Part shown: positions 56,315 through 64,000 of the stretch, one piece after another
Numbering within the stretch: position 1 is the stretch's first letter
Layout: each line of letters opens with the position of its first letter
DNA from: Suillus spraguei
Taxonomy: Eukaryota; Basidiomycota; Agaricomycetes; Boletales; Suillaceae
Reading direction: 5' to 3'
Length of the DNA: 64,000 bases
NCBI GenBank assembly: GCA_016800925.1
Contig: JABCPU010000246.1
Coordinates: forward strand, 1 to 64,000
The notes under the pieces: generated by a model
Databases searched by the model: none
Told to the model about the DNA's origin: nothing
What the model saw: the letters and a program-made list of their open reading frames with translations, nothing else
Translations under genes and position numbers: made by a program

Positions 56315-57317
56315 TCATGCATGCGCGCTGCCCCACGGTGCACCCGCAAACTGGGCTATCACTAACATGAAAGCTAAAAGTCCAGACACCGCAAATACAC
56401 GCCCTGCAACACTTTCCGCTGCAGCCATGTCCTCGTCTGTTTGGGTTCTTTCTGGGCGTGGTCCTCCTTTGGCACGATCTTCATTGCTACCACTAGACGG
56501 GCCCGTTCCTGGTGGTGGATTTGCAGACATACGACCGGTCGCTCGTTGGACATGTGGGCTGGAAAATGGATCTGTATGCGACCATGTATATGATGTGCGC
56601 GAATGGGTGCCGGGGGGAGGTTGATAATACGTGTATTTGCCTGCACGAGCGCGTTCCCATGGGTGATCATAAGTTGCGTTTGGGTCATGCGCATGGCTGG
56701 ACTTGGGGTCACGGTGCTGATGTTGACGTGGATTACTTTGCCATGCATTACGCGAGCCTGGGGGACGTTTGGTAGTTGCTTGAGGATGGTGAGAGGATGG
56801 CTGTGACGATGATGGGTGGCGACTACGGTCGTACTCTCGCCTGCCATCAAGTCATCAGATCGATATATTGGGTGAGCGCTTCGAGACATACCGCTTCCGA
56901 TCATCCCCGAGCACTGCATAAGCTTCACTCACTGCGTGAAATTTGAGCTGTGCCGTACTGTCCTGACTGACATCGGGATGATATTTCTTGCTAAGCTAAG
57001 AATGAACGTGGACCATCTGCATCAGCAGCTATCCGGTGCTACCAAGAGAATATCTCACTTGGTAGAAGTGTGTCTATCATGATTTTGTGAGGGAAGATTC
57101 CTTTCGCGAAGGAAATGACACCTGCCTTTATTTGAGCCTTCGTCGCTGTGATTGGAACTCCAAGGGTGGCATAGTGATCGCGCAAGTGGGCTGGTCGTCG
57201 ACACGTAGATGAAAAACAGCGGGAATCATGGTGGCCTCCGCATTGTAATGTTGAAGTAATGGAAGGGAGCTTATATGAGGTGGAAGAAAGCCCCGGAGTG
57301 TATCTTGCTGCTGCCAT
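56315..57317 (-). CDS. J-domain protein with C-terminal membrane segment, paralogue 2
   Basis: Exons on the minus strand: 57317-57120 (approximate donor), micro-exon 57073-57059, 56995-56892 and 56840-56315, about 843 bases and 280 residues. The N-terminus ([20 protein letters not shown], later [12 protein letters not shown]) is presequence-like. J domain: [18 protein letters not shown], micro-exon [25 protein letters not shown] with HPD, and [21 protein letters not shown] His/Pro/Ser-rich middle follows ([26 protein letters not shown]), then a C-terminal hydrophobic segment [19 protein letters not shown]. Exons 2 and 3 have exactly the lengths (15 and 104) and the last intron the phase of paralogue 1. 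Only the first donor is unusual (GTCATT), and an alternative boundary of a few bases is possible. Confidence 0.8.
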
Positions 57318-57773
57318 GTTCGTTATCGAAGGAACCTAGAAAACGTCGGTATGCACCGACCACATCACGTGACTTTAGTCTCACAAGAGCCGTCGCCGTT
57401 ATTCGAACTTCACATACTAGTTCCTGCCAGACACAAAACACGACATGATGTGAACTCCCAAGATTACCTCTTCTCCGAGATCAGAGAAGCTTTGTGTTCA
57501 CTAGAATTAATCACTGTCAGACTACTACTCTTCCTAGTGGTTCGTCCATATATAAAGCTATCAAATGATCTTGTCCACCACTAACTCCTAGCATCAGTCT
57601 CGTTGTATCCTCGTGATTCCACAGGCCGGGCGTTTGTATGCAAGTGGCGCAGGGATACAGTTTGTTTGTCAGTCCTGTGACACTGGGTACGTTATTCGGA
57701 TTCCGTATATATTACTTAAGATTCGTAGTACCTATTCTCTTCTTATCACCTTTGACATACCTATCATCGCAAG
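57318..57773. other. Divergent intergenic region with peroxidase promoter
   Basis: It lies between the J-domain paralogue 2 start (minus) and the peroxidase start (plus). No coding content recognised. Confidence 0.5.
57549..57556 (+). promoter_or_regulatory. TATA box upstream of the peroxidase
   Basis: TATATAAA lies 218 bp before the peroxidase ATG. This distance implies a 5' UTR of roughly 190 bases. Confidence 0.45.
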
Positions 57774-58806
57774 ATGGGTTTTTTTGAAGCCCTCTCCCGT
57801 CTTTTCTTTGATGTCGGTATTTTATCTTGGGATGTTCTCCTTACTCTCTCCAATCTTGTGAGGCGCAATCGTCGCATCCGGCATGTCACCCCTCAAGGCC
57901 AGCCAGGTTATGGAGGGTGCTGGCCCGAATACAGGCCTCCAGGAGAAACCGACTCCCGCTGCTCTTGCCCTGCACTCAATGCATTGGCCAACCATGGTGA
58001 GTGACCCTGACGGTCTCAGTGTAGTACTGTTGATGTGACAACATTCAAACCCTAGGCATCATCTCACGCAGTGGCCGCGACATCTCATTTGTCGAGGTTG
58101 GCAACCATATCCGGGCAACATACAATTTCAGTCCTACCTTCTGCTCATTTGTTCCCCACTTCGCCGCTCGCATGCTTAAAAAGAGCTACAGCAAGGATAC
58201 ATTTGATTTGAAAGAACTCGACCTGCACAATGGCATTGAGCACGACGCCTCTCTCTTACGTGAGCAATCAATTTTCTTTACTTCTTGCAAGTTATATGAA
58301 ATGATTTGCCTTCAGGCCTCGACACTGCTTTTCAACCGGATCAATCGATAAAGCACGTACCTTTCATTGAGGAGTTACTTGCCGCCGCGACTAGCAAGGA
58401 TGAGGCTGGCAATGATCTCATTACCACCAAAGATCTCTCCAGGATGCTCGGCAAGCGGCGTGCGATTGCGCGTGCAGTAAACAAGGATTTTTCTCTCAGC
58501 TTTTTCCACAAGATCTTTGGGAGCACAAAGTACGTTATTGCATCATTCGTTTTCAAGCGCACCTTTGAACGTTCCGTTAGTGCCGCGACTCTAGTCACTG
58601 TCTTTGGAGGTCGTGTGGACCACCTCCATAGCTTCCTGCTTCATGAGCGACTCCCCGAGGGCTGGGAGTCGCACATTCGCCAACCTTATGGAATGACCCT
58701 GACGACATTGAACAAGACCATACTAAAAGTTGAGCTTGGTGTGCACGAGCAGGATTGGGCAGAGGCTGCACGGGAGGCTGTTGAACGTCGTACTGTTCCT
58801 ACTTGA
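57774..58806 (+). CDS. Heme-thiolate peroxidase (chloroperoxidase / unspecific peroxygenase family)
   Basis: Exons 57774-57996, 58056-58259 and 58316-58806 (918 bases, 305 residues) with clean junctions. The proximal heme-binding segment is CSCPALNALANHG near residue 65; family members have PCP here and this one SCP, with the axial Cys kept. The distal acid-base and Mg-site motif EHDASLLRLDTA follows at about residue 138 (EHD-S type). Further matches: SFVEVGNHIRATYNFSPTFC, LLAAATSKDEAGNDLITTKD and TVFGGRVDHLHSFLLHERLP. These enzymes use H2O2 to oxygenate or halogenate substrates. No signal peptide: the N-terminus MGFFEALSRLFFDVGILSWD resembles intracellular StcC-like members. TATA box at 57549. 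A decayed partial copy follows at 59150. Confidence 0.9.
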
Positions 58807-59149
58807 AATCCTACCCCTAAGCAACTACATTGGACGTGACGTTAGGAACTCATCTGCGTTATCTGTTTTCGTCTAGTTTGTTTGCTTACTTAGCCATGTT
58901 CTAGGGATTCTGTAGACGCTTTTCTTAAAGACTCAAAGACTTCCTCAGCCACGAACCTGTCAACAATTAGCAAGCTCTTGTCGGGGTACTACCAGCCCTT
59001 GAATTCAATTACAGTCATCAGGTAAACTCTTCGGATATAAAACGCCCCCTTTATACTTGATCTTCACGGTTGCGCGCAAAGCAAGTTGGGCTTAGGGCAA
59101 GCAATTGCTAATTCTGAACAGATATATCGGAGTCAGCAAATATCGATGC
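58807..59149. other. Region between peroxidase and its relic
   Basis: No open gene. It may hold further weak traces of the duplicated peroxidase, but I could not align them with confidence. Confidence 0.35.
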
Positions 59150-59275
59150 ATATCTACTTGGTTGTCCGCCACTGACGCTAACAAGACCACGCTGACAATT
59201 GAATTTAGTGTATGCAAGTAGCATTGGTCAAAAGCAGTACGGGAGACTGTAGAAAATGGTGTCATGCATACTTGA
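59150..59275 (+). pseudogene. Relic of a tandem peroxidase copy (C-terminal end)
   Basis: Reads ANKTTLTIEFSVCK-stop-HWSKAVRETVENGVMHT-stop, which aligns with the end of the peroxidase (LNKTILKVELGVHEQDWAEA then AREAVERRTVPT stop). The position of the final stop agrees. One internal stop and the absence of upstream exons show a dead fragment. Confidence 0.75.
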
Positions 59276-61470
59276 TCTTGCACGGCACTCGGATACTCGG
59301 GGAAATCTCAGGATTCATCATAGGCTGAGTACGGTACGTATATGATACTATAAACGATGATTATGATGGCATGTTGTACCTATCATTTTTCGAATCTACT
59401 TTTGGTTATTTCTACTAGTAGTTGCGACTTGTCCATGTCCATGCCAATGAGTCCAATACACTGGTTATCGCATCCATAATTGAGACTTACCCCCTGAATA
59501 GTGCATCATGAGCATCACTGATTTTGATGGCCAGAAAGATGACAGCGAGAAATATCTAGATCGCTAATATATGGCATGTAACCGAGCGATCATGATCCTT
59601 CAGTGAAGTCAATATCACGAAGTGTAGAACTTGCACTACATCACAGATCCAATCAAGTGCGTCGGACATGATACCCGCCTGACAAATCTACCAATATTAG
59701 TTATCAGCTCCGGAGGATTACAGGCAGGGAACAAACTTACAACTGTGGAAGTCGTTATATTGAACTAACGAATTGTTCAAGAATTCACCCTGCATGAAAA
59801 CGGAGAACGAAGGAGATGAAAGTCAGCATTATCGTGCGTAATGACGAACGAATGAGCGAGGGTGTGGGCGTCCTAAGAACTACAGAATGAAATATGCATA
59901 TACGAGGTGATGGACATGGGAGACATGCCTTTGCAAATCGGAAAATTGAAAAGACGGTCAGCAGGGATGGGATGGGCGGGGACGAAATAGGCAGAAGAGA
60001 TAAGAGGGAGGTCATCGTGAGATGGAAACGAACGGCACGGAAAAAAAAAACTTGCAAAGAAAGTACCAAAGCCAGGTCAGTTTCAAAAGGCGACAGCAAG
60101 AAAATATTGAGAAAGAAATCAAAAGAACCCGTCGGATGAAGTAAATGGAGTGATCGTCAAAGATGAAGTCAGAGGTGACGAGGAAATCAAAATGAGGCAG
60201 CGAAGTAGGATAAGATAGGTGTCTGTGTTTCGCCTTCAAGTCACAGGTAGGGGCAGGCATAGAGAGGAGGATGTTGCAGTGGTCTCTACACTCGCCGAAA
60301 ATTCATTGTCGTTATCCGATGAGCTAGAGGAGGCCAAAAAAATGCTACGCCCCGACTCGCATTTGTTTCCAGATCCTTGTGTACAGATGATGTAGTAGTG
60401 ACTTGTGTTGGTGCCAAAATCTGCCGGTCTATCGTGCATGTACCACATCTGAGGATGCAATTGGCGACTACCAAGGTTCCCTCGTATGGGATTCTTCGGG
60501 TGCCGATGCGAAAGTGAGAGCGCCAAAGGTAGAATCGGAAGTCAAGGACGCAGTAGACTTTCGTATATTGCTCTAAGAAGCATCATGATTGTGCGTCGAT
60601 GAGCTAGTGTTGAGGCCCCGAGGAAGCAAGCGAGGGAATATTCCGTTGAACGAAGCAAGTGAGCAGGCCCCGACGCAGGTAGTAGTGGTGCGGGTAAGTT
60701 GAAAATGTGCTGGTGTCGTTGGTCTGACTTCACTAAACCATTTAACGCACGCTGCTGAGGTAGATAGTCTCCTTAGAAGCCCTTTTACGTAAAATAAACC
60801 TGCATCGGAGTTGCTGCTTTCGATGTCCACCAAAGACGGGTCTTGATCAACACAACTTGTTCTCTACAGTACATTTCCACTGCACATCATATCTCTGTAG
60901 AGTTGCGCTGCACTAAGTGCCACAGTGAGTCTTGTAAGCTTCAAGCTTTGTGTTTCGTTTGGAAAGTACTAAGGTATTTTAGAGCCTGACCAGGTCATGC
61001 CAGTGCCTCATATCTTATTCCACTGAGCATCCAGGGACACTTTCATTGATTGGGTGCTTCTTTCTCAGCACGCACAATTTCTTCCTTTCCAAACGTTCCA
61101 ACTTTGAAATTCACTGTTTACTGCTTGCTAGTGGGCTAATCTTGTGGATACAACATTCGCTTTCCCCGATTTATTAACCGTGTTGTTGGGTATCGAACGC
61201 CCAAGAATATTACTTCTCTGACTATCACTTCTTGTCACCTTTGACATATATATACCTATTAGTATTATCGACTTCAAACGAATCTAGTCTATCGTGCCGA
61301 ACTACCATTAACGGCTTAACCACATGGAAATAGAAATGCACGTGCAGCATTGCTTGCTTGAGGCCTCTGAATCTCATTTACAGTCCCCATGTCCCTGCCC
61401 TCGTCGTCTTCTACTACTCATTTCACCCAACGCTCACCCCACTCTCTCTTTTCATTATTACGCACCATTC
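59276..61470. other. Gene-poor stretch
   Basis: Only short frames and A-rich tracts (for example ten A near 60041). Minus-strand frames at 60526-60236 and 60833-60573 show no recognisable domain. The phrase 'cacctttgacatatatatac' at 61234 resembles 57740 upstream of the peroxidase. Confidence 0.4.
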
Positions 61471-62500
61471 ATCATGCCCAGTAACTGGAAAGGTCAGTTG
61501 AACGTGGGTCCTATTTCGTATTCGTTTCGTGCCTCATCCTTGCCCTACCCATAGCAATCAGTTTTTTTACTTTCCTCCAAGCACATACCTGCAGGCTTTT
61601 ACGTGACCATTAAGGTCGATTCGAGGACATGCTGGAAATCAACTATCCGAGTAATATCATCCGACGAATCCAAAGTGTTGAGCGGTGTTGCGATTTTGTA
61701 AAGTCCATAATGATTTTATATGCGATTCAAGGGCTGACCATCCGTTTGTAGATTATCACGCGGGATACCTGGATTATCGTTGGAGATCAGGCTATCCTAT
61801 GAGCTCAGCCGAACGCTAGGCAACGGAAAGTCATCGGAAATTAGAAACATCGCGGGATGAGCTACTGATCGCAGAGATGAGCCTTTCGCTGAGTAACCTC
61901 GTTCTCACTCATGCACATATCGTAGACATCTCATTCCCGCCCGTTTATAGCAATCACTCACTCCGAATGCTGCTGTTCTACATCCTTACCACAATCAGAA
62001 CGGCGCACTGCCTGACGTGAGTGACGTCAACCTCTTTTGTCAGGTTTTATTGATAAAACACCACATACGTGACAAGAAAGACAGTCTCTCACCTGAGCGA
62101 TACTATACAGCATTTTCAGTTGATCGTTGACTGATGTCCAATCGGCTATCCTGACAGGCAGTAGCTCTCAACTTCGCGTGGGCCTGACTTGAAGGTTACA
62201 TTCAAACGATCCTCAAGACACCGACTTCCTTACTTTTCTCTTTTGTAACATTGTAAGCCCTTGCATTGCGTCTGCAGGGCCACTCCGACTACCCGTCATC
62301 ACGTCATTAAAGTGTTGATCTCGCATTACAGCAAAGAGAACACCGCCATCTATATCCACGAATCTGTGCAACCGTCCTGCAAGTTATCCTCTGCCCAGAG
62401 GACACTTACCTTCGTAGCGAGTAGATGAAGATTGTGTCATCATTGGATGTGTCTATTGGAAGATAGACGCATCCGATGAAGGCATTATCCTCTGACAAGT
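61471..62500 (+). pseudogene. Decayed C2-TPR (CHAT-type) protein gene, copy 2
   Basis: It begins MPSNWK with a donor-like GTCAGT, an acceptor at about 61593 and then GFYVTIKVDSRTCWKSTIRV and SSDESKVLSG, a C2-like opening. After an apparent intron it shows SLEIRLSYELS (61780), then fragments LIVD-CPIGYPDRQ (62115), LCPEDTYL and VYWKIDASDEGIIL (62390-62495). It aligns with 1900-2910 over most of its length, including non-coding bases such as 'atcgcgggatgagctact'. Many stops, hence a relic. Confidence 0.5.
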
Positions 62501-62519
62501 CGTGCTCGAGGTCCGTCCT

Positions 62520-63085
62520 CTGAGCAATGAACGAGCGAGACCAGGTGTTCTGTTCTGGGCAGACTGGGTTGAAGCGGATTGGACGGTCAGGATAACGGTG
62601 GGTGAGGGCATGATGTGGTACTTATAAAGTCACTGGATACAAGGAGTGATATGATAGACGCACAACCGAAGCTGACACGACAGAGGATGGCTTGAAAATC
62701 GGGACCTTGGTCTCATTCGACAGTACATCCTGAAGGCGGTAGTTTATTGAATACCTCTTCTATTGATGGGCAAACCTTGCTCTCCATTCAGCAACAGATG
62801 CTACTTTGATTAAGTCCTTAACGAAATCCTTGATGAGATTCTTGACGTGCGAAGAGGGTATCTGGGTCGACAGGCAGCGTGACTATGTGCCTTGTGCATC
62901 GGTACTGCCTCGGGCCCTGAGAGGCTATGTACGGAAACGCAGTGTGAATTTCTGGTGTACCTGATAGATCAATACTTTGAATATTCCAAAAATGATGTTG
63001 GATTGACGTTGTTCCGAGTGAACACTGTGGTTTCAATCAAAGTTCAGAATGACGGCAGGGGCAACGTGGGAACTCTAGTGTGATA
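62520..63085. repeat. Dispersed repeat shared with 35040-35975
   Basis: 'ggattggacggtcaggataac' (62577), 'gaagagggtatctgggtcgac' (62852), 'ggtactgcctcgggccctg' (62901) and 'aaaaatgatgttggattgac' (62987) match the other copy in order. In this copy the last part is open (LVYLIDQYFEYSKNDVGLTL) but no family was recognised. It may be the 3' continuation of the C2-TPR relic. Confidence 0.6.
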
Positions 63086-64000
63086 TACTCATCGGAGCCG
63101 ATTTTGTCTGTTCAAAACTTCAATTGTGCCCTATCCGCAACACAGAATAATTTTTTCAGAGGACCAATGAAACACACTCATAACTTGGCCATGACTCTAC
63201 TCACCCCTCCCTAGTACTTTTCGTTCCCATTGTCCATTCCTTCCACTCCCACCTTGAAGTTGAAGGCCAGGCTGGTTCTCCAAATAGTCATATTCTCTGA
63301 AGAGTTGGCGATAGCCGATTGCGGTCGTCTTCCTCGACATCGTAACTATATGTCAATGCAAGATATCACTTTGGTCAACATGTCAAGGTCCCTTCGGGAC
63401 TCGACCTTACTAATCATGCACTGCATGTCAAGGATATAGCATCAAGATGGTGATATGGTTTTCCGACATTTTCAGGGTAGATGACTTTATCGTTGGTGCC
63501 ACTAATACCTAACACGAGGGTCAAACAGGAATCTTAACAGCAGGGTGACCCTTTAATCAACTTGAAGTTGGCAGCCGTGTGATCATTGATATACTTGCGA
63601 CCTTTCCGTTGGAAGTACATCATCGAGCACAATGATTTGGGACATCAAATGGGAATGCGCGGTGCCGCAAGCTTGGTACGATGTCACATATTTTTTCATT
63701 AGGATGCCACGAGTCCACAACCCTTACAAGTTAATGAGAATCCGACTCGTATAAGTATCGCACGTTGGTGATCAGTACCTCATCCCCCACTCTTTAAATA
63801 TCTGCACAGTTTCATGTCGGAACTAGAAAAATCACTGTATGCTCTTAGCTGGAATAACAACGTAGCAGGTTCGTCGTTCTTGTTGCAAATGAATCATCGT
63901 CCTGGATTTTGTCGTTTTCTAGTTGTTATCATCACCCTGATAATCTATGAGTACAGTCAGTAGCTTTCATGAACCTTGCACTGCGGCTGAGTGTAATGTT
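63086..64000. other. Right end of window, nothing recognised
   Basis: Frames are short. No LTR termini, TIRs or domain motifs were seen. Confidence 0.4.

Noticed and set aside
59785..60833. Possible minus-strand gene in 59.8-60.8 kb
   Set aside because: Frames are short and hydrophobic or low-complexity with no consistent splice chain or family match.

Overview
The window is nuclear DNA from a filamentous basidiomycete, very probably an Agaricomycete. The evidence is short GT-AG introns (about 45-75 bp), a heme-thiolate peroxidase (chloroperoxidase/UPO family), a fungal TRK potassium transporter, flavin amine oxidases, C2-TPR and ubiquitin-like-domain proteins of the kind expanded in mushrooms, and the mobile elements present (chromodomain Ty3/Gypsy, Plavaka, hAT, Tc1). 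I cannot name the species. No rRNA, tRNA or CRISPR was seen.

Layout. 0.3-3.8 kb: a minus-strand ubiquitin-like-domain gene beside a decayed C2-TPR gene; a second decayed copy of the C2-TPR gene lies at 61.5-62.5 kb. 4-8.1 kb: copy A of a duplicated segment carrying an intact four-exon flavin amine oxidase. 9.2-18.5 kb: a nested pile of one Ty3/Gypsy chromovirus family (LTR-A, about 475 bp) with an almost full-length plus-strand element that has an extra zinc-knuckle ORF after the integrase. 18.7-20.1 kb: a DUF6532-like pseudogene. 20.7-32.8 kb: copy B of the duplicated segment, swollen by a minus-strand copy of the same chromovirus, a solo LTR of another family (LTR-D), a mariner-type MITE and a small inversion, and ending in a second intact amine oxidase (27 of 649 residues differ by my count). 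33.5-34.8 kb: a compact gag-only LTR element with target-site duplications. 36.7-40.2 kb: an interrupted minus-strand gene with a Tc1 element (38219-39805) between two copies of a duplicated exon. 40.5-47.8 kb: a Plavaka transposon cut by LTR-B copies and a repeat-rich insert, back to back with a decayed hAT transposase. 48.4-58.8 kb: the gene-rich end, with a multi-pass membrane protein, a TRK K+ transporter, two convergent J-domain protein paralogues, and a heme-thiolate peroxidase followed by the relic of a tandem copy. 59.3-64 kb holds mostly relics.

The host genes do not form an obvious pathway. The strongest themes are segmental duplication of the amine oxidase locus, dated by insertions present in only one copy, and heavy CpG-to-TpG/CpA decay in the retroelements. 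Several in-frame stops are CGA to TGA changes, and the two LTRs of the gag-only element differ mainly at CpG sites. The most notable mechanistic signal is in the chromovirus: the 11 nt next to the 5' LTR complement a stretch of the LTR that lies where the transcript should start, the arrangement used for Tf1/sushi-type self-priming, next to an LTR hairpin whose stem covaries between copies.
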